A DNA stretch of 64,000 nucleotides, from positions 42,422 to 106,421 of the forward strand of contig NZ_JAFREL010000023.1 of assembly GCF_017377655.1 (NCBI RefSeq), in the 5' to 3' direction. Of the stretch, positions 17,687 through 27,327 are shown piece after piece. The notes beneath the pieces were generated by a model, which had not been told where the DNA came from, searched no databases, and worked only from the letters and a program-made list of their open reading frames with translations. The stretch comes from Candidatus Enterococcus ferrettii (GTDB lineage Bacteria; Bacillota; Bacilli; Lactobacillales; Enterococcaceae). The position numbers and the translations under genes were made by a program. Within the stretch, counting starts at the first letter, position 1. Every line of letters starts with the position of its first letter.

Positions 17687-19627
17687 ATGGCAGTAAATAT
17701 TTCATTTCCAGATGGTTCAGTCAAGGAATTTCACGAAGGTGTAACTGGACGAGAAATTGCAGAAAGTATTTCAAAATCATTGGCCAAAAAAGCGATGGCT
17801 GTAGTTGTAAATGGTGAACTAGAAGATTTGACTCGTCCTATTGATCAAGATGCCGAGTTAAAAATTGTTACCGATAAAGATGAAGAGGCGTTGTTTTTGA
17901 TGCGTCACTCAACAGCACATCTAATGGCACAAGCAATGCGTCGTTTGTACCCAAATATTCATTTTGGAGTAGGACCAGCGATTGACTCAGGTTTTTACTA
18001 TGATACTGATAACGAGGATGGACAAGTTTCTGAAGAAGATTTTCCAGCAATTGAAAAAGAAATGAAAAAAATTGTGAAGGAAAATCTGCCAATTGAGCGC
18101 AAAGTAATGAGTCGAGAAGAGGCTTTAGATTTCTTCAGTTACGATCCATATAAAGTAGAATTAATTCAAGATTTGCCAGAAGACGAAGTGATCACTGCTT
18201 ATACACAAGGCGAATTTACTGATTTGTGTCGTGGACCACATGTTCCTTCAACAGGAAAAATTAAAATTTTCAAATTATTGTCAGTTGCGGGAGCTTACTG
18301 GCGTGGTAATTCAGATAATAAAATGATGCAACGGGTTTATGGAACTGCCTTCTTTAACCAAACTGATTTAGATGAGTTTTTGCGTTTGCGTGAGGAAGCA
18401 AAAGAACGAGACCATCGTAAATTAGGTCGTGAATTAGACTTATTTATGATTTCACCAGAAGTCGGTTCTGGTTTACCATTCTGGTTGCCAAAAGGTGCAA
18501 CCATTCGACGCGAGATCGAACGTTACATTGTTGATAAAGAATTATCTATGGGCTATGAACACGTGTATACTCCTGTTTTGGCTAACACTAGTTTATATAA
18601 AACTTCCGGTCACTGGGATCATTATCAAGAAGACATGTTCCCAATCATGGATATGGGGGACGGGGATGATTTAGTCTTGCGTCCAATGAATTGCCCACAT
18701 CACATGATGGTTTATAAAGATCGGATTCACTCTTACCGAGAATTACCAATTCGACTAGCTGAACTAGGTATGGATCATCGCTACGAAAAATCTGGTGCTT
18801 TATCCGGGTTGCAGCGTGTTCGTGAAATGACTATGAATGATGCACATATTTTTGTTCGTCCTGACCAAATCAAAGAAGAGTTCCGTCGTACTCTAGATCT
18901 AATTTTGGAAGTGTACAAAGACTTCGGGTTTGAAGATTACCGTTTCCGTTTAAGCTACCGTGATCCCAATAATACTGAGAAGTATTTTGACGATGATGAA
19001 ATGTGGGAAACTTCTCAAAGTTTGCTGAAAGAAGTAATGGATGAATCTGGTTTTGAGTACTTTGAAGCAGATGGTGAGGCAGCCTTTTATGGTCCAAAAT
19101 TAGATGTTCAAGTACAAACAGCTTTAGGAACAGAAGAAACATTGTCCACTATTCAATTTGACTTCTTATTGCCTGAACGCTTCGACTTAACTTATATTGG
19201 TGAAGATGGTAAGGAACATCGCCCAGTCGTTGTTCACCGTAGTGTTGTTTCAACAATGGAACGTTTCACTGCTTATCTGATTGAACAATATAAAGGCGCC
19301 TTTCCTACCTGGTTGGCACCGGAGCAAGTTGTGGTCATACCTGTTTCAGTTGAACATCATGGTGATTATGCTTATGAAGTGAAGAACCGTCTAAAAGTAG
19401 AAGGTGTTCGAGTGGAAGTCGACGAACGCAACGAAAAAATGGGTTACAAGATTCGTCAAGCTCAAACTCAAAAAATTCCATACATTTTAGTTGTAGGGGA
19501 TAAAGAAGTTGACAGCTCCTGCGTAAACGTTCGTCGTTATGGCAGTGAAGAGCAGGAAGTGCAAGAGTTAAACATCTTTGTTGAAGCGATCAAAGATGAA
19601 ATCCAAAACTTTAGCCGTAATCGTTAA
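17687..19627 (+). CDS. thrS: Threonyl-tRNA synthetase
   Basis: 646-residue class II synthetase with all domains: N-terminal TGS domain (residues 1-62), the editing domain with the [12 protein letters not shown] zinc/His block, the catalytic core with [12 protein letters not shown] and [12 protein letters not shown] (motif 3 region), and the C-terminal anticodon-binding domain. An AAGGAGG site lies 9 nt before the ATG. Expression is controlled by the upstream threonine T-box. Confidence 0.97.
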   Translation: MAVNISFPDGSVKEFHEGVTGREIAESISKSLAKKAMAVVVNGELEDLTRPIDQDAELKIVTDKDEEALFLMRHSTAHLMAQAMRRLYPNIHFGVGPAIDSGFYYDTDNEDGQVSEEDFPAIEKEMKKIVKENLPIERKVMSREEALDFFSYDPYKVELIQDLPEDEVITAYTQGEFTDLCRGPHVPSTGKIKIFKLLSVAGAYWRGNSDNKMMQRVYGTAFFNQTDLDEFLRLREEAKERDHRKLGRELDLFMISPEVGSGLPFWLPKGATIRREIERYIVDKELSMGYEHVYTPVLANTSLYKTSGHWDHYQEDMFPIMDMGDGDDLVLRPMNCPHHMMVYKDRIHSYRELPIRLAELGMDHRYEKSGALSGLQRVREMTMNDAHIFVRPDQIKEEFRRTLDLILEVYKDFGFEDYRFRLSYRDPNNTEKYFDDDEMWETSQSLLKEVMDESGFEYFEADGEAAFYGPKLDVQVQTALGTEETLSTIQFDFLLPERFDLTYIGEDGKEHRPVVVHRSVVSTMERFTAYLIEQYKGAFPTWLAPEQVVVIPVSVEHHGDYAYEVKNRLKVEGVRVEVDERNEKMGYKIRQAQTQKIPYILVVGDKEVDSSCVNVRRYGSEEQEVQELNIFVEAIKDEIQNFSRNR

Positions 19628-19645
19628 TTACAATATAAACAGGAA

Positions 19646-19693
19646 TAATTCTCTTAAGTAGGACAGATAAGGTTCTGCTTAAGAGAATTTTTT
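19646..19693 (+). terminator. Terminator of thrS
   Basis: 12-bp stem AATTCTCTTAAG/CTTAAGAGAATT with a 19-nt partly paired loop, followed by T's. Confidence 0.85.
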
Positions 19694-20025
19694 TGTCCGA
19701 AAAGTCAGAAAATTGAATTGATTGTGGATAACATTTTTACTCAGACCTTGAAGCTAACCCGATTTGGACGAATTGATTCAATTTAAGTTTTCCACATTTT
19801 TTAATGAAGGGAAATGTTTCACGCACCTTTGGGGAAAAGATGAATTTTTTTGCTTGTTTTAAAGGTTTTTCTCTTTATATCAAACTAAAGAAAATTCCCC
19901 TGTGAAACAGAACAGTCAACTAGTAAAAAAAGTTTAAACTAAGGAATAATTTAATCAAATCTTCTTTTTAAAAAAAATATTATCGGATACAATAGTAAAG
20001 GTAGACAAAACGAAAGGAATTTCTT
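19694..20025 (+). promoter_or_regulatory. Long intergenic region with two DnaA-box matches
   Basis: About 330 AT-rich bases without a gene before the PBP gene. It holds TGTGGATAA at 19722-19730 (perfect DnaA box, reverse orientation) and TTTTCCACA at 19788-19796 (fits TTWTNCACA, forward). A weak -10 (TACAAT, 19988-19993) lies before the PBP start, which has an AAAGGAA-type ribosome binding site. The remainder shows no other recognisable element. Confidence 0.5.
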
Positions 20026-22140
20026 ATGAAACAAACCAATCCATTTAATAGATGGTTCGACAAACTAAAAGCTGCTGATGAAGCAGGACGTAAACACAAT
20101 AAAAGCCATGTACCGTTTCGACTAAATTTCTTGTTTTTTGTTATTTTCACTCTATTTGTTTTACTAGTTGGGCGATTGGGCTACTTACAAATTGTTAATG
20201 GTAATGAGATGAAGGAGCAGTTAAAAGCCTCTACAACCATTAAAGTTACTGGAAGTACTCCCCGTGGTTCAATTTATGATGCAAATGGTGTTGCGTTAGT
20301 AGACAATCAATCTAATAAAGCCATTACCTTTACCCGAGGGAACACTATGGAAGGTAAAGATATTTACGAAATAGCTAATAAATTGAATGCTTTGATTGAT
20401 GTTCCTGTAGATGAAAATCTAACTGAACGGGACAAGAAGGATTATTGGTTAGGCGATCCGGAGAACTTAAAAGCGGCTGAGGATCGTTTGTCCTTTAAAG
20501 AAAAGAATTTGGATTCTTCTAATGAATACCAAAAACTGGTCGATAAGGTAGAAGACAATGAGATTCAATTTGATGAAAATCAGCTGAAGGCGGCAACTAT
20601 TTTTAAGCGAATGAGTGGTGCTTCGGCTTTAAGTACAGTTTTTATCAAGAACGAAGATGTTACTGACCAAGAATTAGCCATAGTAGCAGAGCGAACAGCA
20701 GAATTGCCAGGAGTCTCTACGGGGATTGACTGGCAACGCAAGTACAACGATGAGCTAGATGATTCCTTGCGCAGCATTTTAGGAACAGTTTCCTCTGTAC
20801 CAGCGGAAGATTTAAAGGAATACCTGAAAAAAGGCTATGCTCGAAATGACCGTGTAGGAACAAGTTATCTTGAGAGACAGTATGAGGATGAACTGCAAGG
20901 TAAAAAGAGCGAATACGAAGTTTCTCTTAATCAGGAAGGAAATGTTACTGGTCAAAAAGAAATTAGTGAAGGTGAAAAAGGCTCTAACTTGATGTTAACA
21001 ATTGATACCAATTTCCAAAAGAAAGTGGAGGATATTGTGAAAAGTCACTACCAGACATTAGTTGACAATGGTCAAGCGCAATATTCACCAGGTGTTTATG
21101 CGGTTGCTCTAGATCCAAATAATGGACAAGTAATGGCTATGACCGGTTTTTCTCATACTCCAGGAAGTAAACAGGTAGAGGAATTTACTTTAGGAACTAT
21201 TCTAAATAACTTTGAACCCGGTTCCGTTGTGAAGGCTGGAACAGTAACGGCTGGCTATGAAACTGGAGCTATTACCGGAAACGATGTTCTAATTGATGAA
21301 CCAATTAAACTGGCTGGAACAGCTTTAAAGGGTTCGATTTACAATAAATCGTTGGGGAATAGAATGCCATTAGATACTGTAAAAGCATTAGAAATTTCTT
21401 CCAATGCTTATATGATGCAGATTGTTCTAAGAATGTTGGGAGTAAATTACAGCTATAACATGAGCTTACCAGAAAGTGCCAGCTCGAAAGAAGTGTATGA
21501 TAAGTTGCGAAATGCTATGGCTGAATACGGTATGGGTGTTAAAACCGGCATCGATTTACCTGGCGAATCCTCAGGTTTAGTAAATACTAAATTTGGGCAA
21601 CCGGATGGACCTGGTGGTGGGAATTTGCTGGATCTGTCTTTTGGTCAATACGATACCTATACAGCAATGCAACTTGCTCAGTATGCAGCTACTGTAGCTA
21701 ATGGTGGCACAAGAATTGCTCCTCATGTTGTTAAGGGAATCTATGCTAATAATGATAGTGGTGGTTTAGGCGGTATGCAAAAAGAAATTACTGGCCAAGA
21801 ATTAGGCAAGGTAAATATAACGCCAGAACAGATGGGAATTATAAAACAAGGTTTTTATCAGGCTGTTCATGGTAGCGATGGATATACTACTGCTAAAGAT
21901 TTGCAAACTGCTGCTCTAGATACCTCAGCTAAAACAGGTACTGCAGAAACTTCTGTAACTGTGAATGGACAGGTCGTCCAAACAATTAATAGCAATTTGG
22001 TGGCCTATGCACCTTCAGATGCACCAAAAATTGCAATTAGCGTTATGCTGCCTAACCTTTCTGTGGATCATGATGATACAAATAAAGCAATTGCTAAAGA
22101 TATTATCAATGCCTACGCAGAAATGTACGGTGGAAATTAG
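20026..22140 (+). CDS. Class B penicillin-binding protein (PBP2b type)
   Basis: 704-residue monofunctional transpeptidase that crosslinks peptidoglycan, probably in the elongation machinery. One membrane anchor (about residues 40-62) precedes the dimerisation domain and the transpeptidase domain. The three active-site motifs are present: SVVK (Ser400, Lys403), SSN (458-460) and KTG (636-638). There are no PASTA repeats, which separates it from PBP2x-type proteins. E. faecalis has a similar PBP2 gene next to thrS. The beta-lactam susceptibility cannot be judged from the sequence. Confidence 0.9.
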   Translation: MKQTNPFNRWFDKLKAADEAGRKHNKSHVPFRLNFLFFVIFTLFVLLVGRLGYLQIVNGNEMKEQLKASTTIKVTGSTPRGSIYDANGVALVDNQSNKAITFTRGNTMEGKDIYEIANKLNALIDVPVDENLTERDKKDYWLGDPENLKAAEDRLSFKEKNLDSSNEYQKLVDKVEDNEIQFDENQLKAATIFKRMSGASALSTVFIKNEDVTDQELAIVAERTAELPGVSTGIDWQRKYNDELDDSLRSILGTVSSVPAEDLKEYLKKGYARNDRVGTSYLERQYEDELQGKKSEYEVSLNQEGNVTGQKEISEGEKGSNLMLTIDTNFQKKVEDIVKSHYQTLVDNGQAQYSPGVYAVALDPNNGQVMAMTGFSHTPGSKQVEEFTLGTILNNFEPGSVVKAGTVTAGYETGAITGNDVLIDEPIKLAGTALKGSIYNKSLGNRMPLDTVKALEISSNAYMMQIVLRMLGVNYSYNMSLPESASSKEVYDKLRNAMAEYGMGVKTGIDLPGESSGLVNTKFGQPDGPGGGNLLDLSFGQYDTYTAMQLAQYAATVANGGTRIAPHVVKGIYANNDSGGLGGMQKEITGQELGKVNITPEQMGIIKQGFYQAVHGSDGYTTAKDLQTAALDTSAKTGTAETSVTVNGQVVQTINSNLVAYAPSDAPKIAISVMLPNLSVDHDDTNKAIAKDIINAYAEMYGGN

Positions 22141-22174
22141 AGAAAAGATCAATCGATCTTTTCTCTTTTTTTTT
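22139..22174 (+). terminator. Terminator of the PBP gene
   Basis: 12-bp stem AGAGAAAAGATC/GATCTTTTCTCT, 4-nt loop, then a long T tract; begins in the stop codon. Confidence 0.9.
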
Positions 22175-22320
22175 AAGCAAAGCTTAGTCTTAAAAAAATT
22201 TCCGTCATCAATTATTAAAAAGTTGAATAAGACTGGCATAGCCCAAGACAGAATAATAGGTGAATCGCTAGCACAGCGAGTATACTTTTGTAAGGTACAA
22301 AAAGCTGGGAGGAATTATTT

Positions 22321-22797
22321 ATGTCAATTTACGATTTTACGATTGAACAAACTGATGGATCAAGTAAGAAAATGAATGGCTATCAGGACAAAGTTTTGCT
22401 TATTGTAAATACCGCTACTGGATGTGGGTTCACCCCGCAATATGAAGGGCTGCAAAAGCTGTATGAAGATTATCAAGCAAAAGGATTTGAGGTATTGGAC
22501 TTTCCATGTAATCAGTTTGGAAACCAAGCACCTGGAAATAATGAAGAGGTAGCAACTTTTTGTCAGATGAATTATCAAACAACTTTTCAAACCTTTGGCA
22601 AAGTAAATGTTAACGGAGAAAATGAGTCGCCACTCTATACTTACTTAAAAGCTGCGCAAGGTGGTTTACTTAACAAAGACATCAAATGGAATTTCACCAA
22701 ATTTTTAGTGGATCGTCAGGGTAAAGTAATAAAACGCTATGCACCACAGACAAAGCCAGAAGAAATAGCTGAAGACATCGAAGCGCTGCTCAATTGA
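22321..22797 (+). CDS. Glutathione peroxidase family thiol peroxidase
   Basis: 158-residue thioredoxin-fold peroxidase. The peroxidatic residue is Cys in NTATGCGFTPQYEGLQ (about residue 37); the catalytic Gln (FPCNQFGNQAPG block) and Trp (KWNFTKFL) are present. A second Cys lies in FPCNQ. It uses Cys, not selenocysteine, and bacterial members mostly use thioredoxin as reductant. GGGAGG lies 10 nt before the ATG. It is a single gene. Confidence 0.92.
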   Translation: MSIYDFTIEQTDGSSKKMNGYQDKVLLIVNTATGCGFTPQYEGLQKLYEDYQAKGFEVLDFPCNQFGNQAPGNNEEVATFCQMNYQTTFQTFGKVNVNGENESPLYTYLKAAQGGLLNKDIKWNFTKFLVDRQGKVIKRYAPQTKPEEIAEDIEALLN

Positions 22798-22917
22798 CGT
22801 CAAGTAGAATTACTTAACGAAATTGACGAAAATACTAGTCAAACCTTTTAAAACATGGTATGATGTTCAAGTCTGAGAGTTATCTTGGAAAGATTGCTAT
22901 GTATGGGAGGGAAAGAC

Positions 22918-23067
22918 ATGCGCGTAAACATTACTTTAGAATGTACTTCTTGTAAAGAACGTAATTATCTAACGAATAAAAACAAACGTAACAATCCTGA
23001 TCGTTTGGAAAAGAAAAAATACTGCCCACGCGAACGCAAAGTTACTTTGCACCGTGAAGTAAAATAA
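22918..23067 (+). CDS. rpmG: 50S ribosomal protein L33
   Basis: 49-residue L33. The start at 22918 gives the family-typical [17 protein letters not shown]; the open frame to 22885 is ignored because GGGAGG lies 7 nt before 22918. One CxxC pair is present (CTSC) and a single Cys remains in KKYCPRERK, so the zinc site has three Cys rather than four, as in some Bacillus copies. An extended -10 (TGG-TATGAT, 22856-22864) can drive it. Confidence 0.93.
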   Translation: MRVNITLECTSCKERNYLTNKNKRNNPDRLEKKKYCPRERKVTLHREVK

Positions 23068-23074
23068 TAGTAGT

Positions 23075-23115
23075 AAGGCCGAAATCTTTCTTTGTGAAGA
23101 TTTCGGCCTTTTTTT
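23075..23115 (+). terminator. Terminator of rpmG
   Basis: 14-bp perfect stem AAGGCCGAAATCTT/AAGATTTCGGCCTT with an 8-nt loop and T tract; the A-rich flank means it may also work for the convergent permease gene. Confidence 0.9.
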
Positions 23116-23155
23116 AATAAATAGCAACTGAAAATCTAAGAAATTTCGGTAAAAA

Positions 23156-24598
23156 TTAACCGATTTTCCTTCGTTCTCTTCTAGCCCACATCGGTAAAAT
23201 CATTCCTAGTAAGATCAATACAAAAGGAGTCAAAATATTAGAAATCAATTGGAAGATCCAAGAAGAAGGATCAGCTGCATATTCTGCTTTTGGGATCATT
23301 CCTAGAATACAAGCAAAAGCAGTAAAAGCAAAACACCATAGGCCAACTATAAAACCTAATTTTGGATTTTTAAGGAATTTATATTCAGAATGGAATTTTT
23401 TAATTTGTCGATTCAGCATCATATAGGCAAAGAATACCCAAATGTAACGCATCGGCATAACGACTGAATTCAGATTGGTTAACCATTTTACCAGTTCACT
23501 CATATTTTTAATACCAAAGATTGGTAAGATAATAATGGTGCTGACCAATATACCCGTTAACAGGTAACCATTAATCAAGGTTCCTTTACTATTTCGTTTT
23601 CTTAACCAGCTAGGAACGAACTCAGGATCAGCCTCAGATAGTAAAATTTTCAACGGAGCATCAATAGAAAAAGCCAAGGCAGATGATTGGACAGCTGTTT
23701 GAGCAAAACCGTAAACAATCATGAATAAGTCACCCACACCGAAATAATCACCTAAAATTTGAAATGCACTGTAGGCACCGTTGGCCATTAAGTCTTCAGG
23801 AATACGATTACTATTAAACAATAATCCCATAGCAACTGAACCTAGAACTGCACTCAGACCAATCATTATAGCCATGAAAATCATCGCTTTAGGGAAGTTT
23901 TTTGATGGCTGATCAATAGAATTTACATAGGGAGATATTTTTTCTGCTCCCCCAACAGCAAATACTAGCATAGATATGGTAGCAAAATAGTTTAAATTAA
24001 AATCAGGAATATATGTGCTTGCTTGATTCATTTGAGGCGTAGCTGCAGTGAACGAAGAATCGATAAATGGAATTGTTACTGCTAAAATAATAAATAGAAT
24101 TGACATAATCAGCATCGCTGATCCGGCAACGCTCCCAATGACTTTCAAGGTGGTTAAACCTTTTGTTGATAAGAAGAGAAAGAATAGAAAAATAACCAAA
24201 GAAATTATTGCAACTGTTCGGACGTTCATGCTAGTCGCTACATCGCCATTCCTTTTAAAAACCCAACCTAGTGCAATCAAAACAGATTGAGGTTTTTGAG
24301 CCAAATAAGTAATATGAACCACCCAATAAGTCCAAGCAGCATAATAAGCCAAGCGGTGACTATTTGTTGTCTCTTTAATCCAAGAGCTCACACCACCAGT
24401 ATTACTTTTAAAGGTAGAACCAAGTTGACCAACGATTAGTGCGTATGGAATAAAATATAGTGCCATAATTAGTAACCAAGAGGTGACTACAGAAATACCT
24501 TGCTGCGCATAGTTGTTAACAACGTTTCCAAATCCCCATACCATACTAAAGGCTATCATCGATACCGTAAACCAACGAATCTTCTTCTCGTCCATCAT
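23156..24598 (-). CDS. APC-superfamily amino-acid permease (YjeM / glutamate-GABA antiporter-like)
   Basis: 480-residue integral membrane protein with about 12 hydrophobic segments. The N terminus (FSMVWGFGNVVNNYAQQG) and the cytoplasmic basic stretch WLRKRNSKGT resemble the YjeM-like branch of the glutamate:GABA antiporter family. The substrate is not known. A GGAG site lies 5 nt before the first of two adjacent ATG codons. No decarboxylase or deaminase gene is next to it, so an acid-resistance role is not supported by context. Confidence 0.8.
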   Translation of the reverse strand: MMDEKKIRWFTVSMIAFSMVWGFGNVVNNYAQQGISVVTSWLLIMALYFIPYALIVGQLGSTFKSNTGGVSSWIKETTNSHRLAYYAAWTYWVVHITYLAQKPQSVLIALGWVFKRNGDVATSMNVRTVAIISLVIFLFFLFLSTKGLTTLKVIGSVAGSAMLIMSILFIILAVTIPFIDSSFTAATPQMNQASTYIPDFNLNYFATISMLVFAVGGAEKISPYVNSIDQPSKNFPKAMIFMAIMIGLSAVLGSVAMGLLFNSNRIPEDLMANGAYSAFQILGDYFGVGDLFMIVYGFAQTAVQSSALAFSIDAPLKILLSEADPEFVPSWLRKRNSKGTLINGYLLTGILVSTIIILPIFGIKNMSELVKWLTNLNSVVMPMRYIWVFFAYMMLNRQIKKFHSEYKFLKNPKLGFIVGLWCFAFTAFACILGMIPKAEYAADPSSWIFQLISNILTPFVLILLGMILPMWARRERRKIG

Positions 24599-25037
24599 TT
24601 TTCTCCAATCTTTTTTTGAGAGAGTTTATCCAATAAGATTTAATCACTTTTGGTAAGCTCACTCATTCGTAATAAGTATAAAACGTTTTCTATCAATTGA
24701 ATGAAAAGGTTAAAAGAAATTCATTTGTTTTTAAATATTTTTTTGTCTTTAAGTTAAAATAGCGGTTTCTAGACATTTAGAAATAAGTTTTTTCTAATGT
24801 GTCTCACCACAAACTAATTAAAAAAATAAAATAAAACTCATTGTAGTCTTTAATTGAGAAGAAAAGTTGAAAAAAATTCATAGTTTCATAAGGAAAAACT
24901 AAACTTCAAGTGTTAAAACAGAAGGTAATGTATTTTGTCTTCTTTGTGGAAGGATTTTTATTTTGCACTTTGGCAAGATCGAGGTGAATAAGTAGTAGTT
25001 TTCTTCGGATAATAATTAAAAAAAAGGAGTGAGTAAT
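24599..25037. other. AT-rich intergenic region between divergent genes
   Basis: 439 bases without a gene. A minus-strand -10-like TATACT (24674-24679) may serve the permease. The palindrome AAAACGTTTT at 24680-24689 lies next to it and could be a LacI/CcpA-type site, although it fits the cre consensus poorly. No promoter for the rightward gene was recognised beyond A/T-rich tracts. Nothing else is seen. Confidence 0.4.
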
Positions 25038-25451
25038 TTGCGGAAAGTACCACCAATTTTAAAACCAATTGCTCTTTTGACAATCTCGATCTTAGTAGCT
25101 ACGGCAACCGGTGTAGCAAATGGTGCAAGTTATCGCCAACCAAGTACCGGTAGCTCGAGTACAACAGAGTCAAGTACTAGTGAAGGGGTATCAACTTCAA
25201 CTGAGAACCAAATGACTCCAGAATCAAGTTCTGGTAATGAGAATCTTCAGCCGAGTACAACATTTAGCTCCACTCAGAAAAATCAGCGGAGTACTCCTGA
25301 AAGCTCAGTACCGGATTCTTCAAATGAAAGTCAGACTGTCCCTTCTTCCAGTCCAACTGAAGAAACGGTACCTTCGCAAGAACAGAATAACGTTCCGGCA
25401 CAACAGCAAAACCAACCGGCAAGTACACCTGAAACGAGGGAAGTACAATGA
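25038..25451 (+). CDS. Secreted Ser/Thr/Gln-rich low-complexity protein
   Basis: 137-residue protein of unrecognised family. A basic N terminus and hydrophobic core (PIALLTISILVATATGVANGAS) form a signal peptide; the rest is almost entirely Ser, Thr, Pro, Glu, Asn and Gln, with no LPxTG motif and no membrane anchor. The start is taken as TTG 25038, 9 nt after AAGGAG; GTG 25029 would touch that site. It overlaps the next gene by 4 nt (ATGA). The composition suits a flexible, extracytoplasmic linker or a glycosylated surface peptide. Confidence 0.6.
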   Translation: MRKVPPILKPIALLTISILVATATGVANGASYRQPSTGSSSTTESSTSEGVSTSTENQMTPESSSGNENLQPSTTFSSTQKNQRSTPESSVPDSSNESQTVPSSSPTEETVPSQEQNNVPAQQQNQPASTPETREVQ

Positions 25452-26188
25452 CCTTTTTATTAGATATTATCAATGGGTTAAATAAGTTTTTGGGGTACCT
25501 AGACATTAGTCCCAAGTATTTGAATCGAGGATACACGATTTTAAGTATTTTCCCAACAGTTTATATTTTACGAATTGTTTATGGTTTATGGCTAAATCAA
25601 AATTACATCCAGTTTTTCTTATACAGTGTTGTCTTCATTGTGCTTGTATATTTTCTGATTTTGAATATATTCTATTACTTCTTAGACAAAAATATTAAAT
25701 TGGATGTAACCCAGCTATTTGTTAAATACCTGCCTGATGATGCTTTTAACATCCAAGCTGAGCGAAAACAAGGCAAAACAATTTCGACTGAGGATACCAA
25801 AGAAATTCAAGTTGATTTCTTAGAGGACTATCAATTGAAATTGGCAAGAAATATTCAAACCTTGATTGATGCCAAGGAATTAGCAGTAAGGGATATTGAA
25901 AAAGAAGGGGGATTTTTGATTAGTGAGAATACCTTGTATCCATATTATTATTTGAAACAGGAGAATGAGACGACTTATTCTTTGCAAATCGGAACAAGTT
26001 ATCACGATTTAGAAAAAGTAGGGGAAATTTACCAAGCAACAGAATTGCACCCACTGGGCGTATTTATTGCAGGTGGAGACTTTTTCAAGGATGGCATACG
26101 TTACCATGAAACTTATCACCTAAAACTATTAGCTCGAAAGGAACTCCCCATGAATAATGGGGTTAGAAGTCGCAGACATCAAAAATAG
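25448..26188 (+). CDS. Two-helix membrane protein of unknown function
   Basis: 246-residue protein with two adjacent membrane segments near the N terminus (about residues 28-48 and 52-78) and a soluble C-terminal domain of some 160 residues containing a long charged helix (about 115-150) and a beta-rich end. No catalytic motif is recognised. It is translationally coupled to the secreted Ser/Thr-rich protein, so the two probably work together at the membrane. It is followed by a bidirectional terminator. Confidence 0.7.
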   Translation: MTFLLDIINGLNKFLGYLDISPKYLNRGYTILSIFPTVYILRIVYGLWLNQNYIQFFLYSVVFIVLVYFLILNIFYYFLDKNIKLDVTQLFVKYLPDDAFNIQAERKQGKTISTEDTKEIQVDFLEDYQLKLARNIQTLIDAKELAVRDIEKEGGFLISENTLYPYYYLKQENETTYSLQIGTSYHDLEKVGEIYQATELHPLGVFIAGGDFFKDGIRYHETYHLKLLARKELPMNNGVRSRRHQK

Positions 26189-26192
26189 TAAC

Positions 26193-26228
26193 AGCTCCTC
26201 GCGTGACTATTCAGCGAGGAGCTATTTT
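26193..26228. terminator. Bidirectional terminator
   Basis: 10-bp stem AGCTCCTCGC/GCGAGGAGCT with ATTTTTA on the right and an A-rich tract on the left; it separates two convergent genes. Confidence 0.8.
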
Positions 26229-26230
26229 TA

Positions 26231-27169
26231 TTACTTCAAAACTTCTTTAATATTTTCTAGCATTTTTGTATACGCAATTGGACCATTATACAACCAGCTT
26301 GTTTCTGGACCAAATTCATACAGTTGCTTATTTTTGACAGCAGGGATATTTTGCCATAATGGGTCCTCAAACATAGCGGCCCCTTCATCGCTGTTAACTA
26401 AAAACAGATAGTCTGCATCGAGTTGTGATAAGCTTTCTAAAGAAACTGCAGACCAATCAGAGGTAGCCTTGTTACTAACTTCTTTGGTTAAAGTTGGAAC
26501 TTCAAAGCCAAGATCACCATAAAGCAACCTTCCGCTAGAACGATTTTCAGCTACCATAAAAGCTGAATTATTGGTTACCCAAAGAACAGCAGCAGATTTT
26601 CCATCAATTTTATCACTCATATCTTTTTTAGTTTGGTTAACTAAGGTTTGATAATCTTCTTCTACTTGTTTTGCTTTGTCTTCTTTATTGAAAACTTTAC
26701 CGATCTCTTCTAGTTGTTCTTCCCAAGTGACACTTTCACCATTCTTAACTACATAGGTGGGAGCAATCTTAGCATATTCATCATATTTTCCGCCTTCAAC
26801 AGTGGCATTGGAACCAATTAATAAAAGATCTGGCTCATATTTCAATACTTCTTCGTAAGGCAGATCATAATTAATAGTAGGGATGTCTTCTAGCCTATCT
26901 TGCAGGTAATCTTGGATGCTGCCTTTGCCAACAGTCCATTGAGCAACTGGTTTCTCATCCAGTGCAACTAAATAATCTTCTAAATACGATGCAATTACTC
27001 GCTTCGGTTTCTCAGGTATGTCAACTTTATGATCTTGTGCATCTTTTAGTTGATGAGTAGCTGACTCGCCTGAACTGGAGTCTGTTGTACCCGCCTGACC
27101 ACAGGCAGTTAATCCGACCAAAGCTATCAATGATACAGCTGCTAAAATTATTTTTCTATTTTTAAACAT
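26231..27169 (-). CDS. Iron-siderophore ABC transporter substrate-binding lipoprotein
   Basis: 312-residue FhuD/FecB-type receptor. The lipobox LTAC puts the lipidated Cys at residue 23, followed by a short Ser/Gly linker and two alpha/beta lobes typical of the family (KRVIASYLEDYLVALDEKPV near the N terminus). It is divergent from the ATPase/permease operon; a Fur-like box lies 24 nt upstream. It probably supplies ferric hydroxamate-type siderophores to that transporter, but the ligand is inferred. Confidence 0.88.
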   Translation of the reverse strand: MFKNRKIILAAVSLIALVGLTACGQAGTTDSSSGESATHQLKDAQDHKVDIPEKPKRVIASYLEDYLVALDEKPVAQWTVGKGSIQDYLQDRLEDIPTINYDLPYEEVLKYEPDLLLIGSNATVEGGKYDEYAKIAPTYVVKNGESVTWEEQLEEIGKVFNKEDKAKQVEEDYQTLVNQTKKDMSDKIDGKSAAVLWVTNNSAFMVAENRSSGRLLYGDLGFEVPTLTKEVSNKATSDWSAVSLESLSQLDADYLFLVNSDEGAAMFEDPLWQNIPAVKNKQLYEFGPETSWLYNGPIAYTKMLENIKEVLK

Positions 27170-27192
27170 GAATGAACTCCTTTGTTTTTAAT

Positions 27193-27207
27193 TGAGAATC
27201 TTTCTCA
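27193..27207 (-). promoter_or_regulatory. Fur-like box before the siderophore receptor
   Basis: TGAGAATCTTTCTCA, a near-perfect inverted repeat matching 11 of 14 fixed positions of the 7-1-7 Fur consensus. It should repress the receptor gene when iron is plentiful. Confidence 0.65.
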
Positions 27208-27294
27208 ATAGTCATTATTACTGAAAGTTTGGATAGTGTCAACATAGAATTTATCTTAAGAATGGTTGACGAGTGGAAAGATTAAAGCGATAAT

Positions 27295-27309
27295 TGAGAA
27301 TGGTTATCA
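27295..27309 (+). promoter_or_regulatory. Fur-like box before the siderophore transporter operon
   Basis: TGAGAATGGTTATCA, close to the 7-1-7 Fur consensus TGATAATNATTATCA, 19 nt before the ATPase start. The pair of boxes in the 158-nt divergent region supports iron control of both transcripts. Confidence 0.7.
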
Positions 27310-27327
27310 AAGGAATGGAGAATACAT

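Noticed and set aside
24680..24689. CcpA cre site in the permease upstream region
   Set aside because: AAAACGTTTT is palindromic but misses several fixed positions of the cre consensus.
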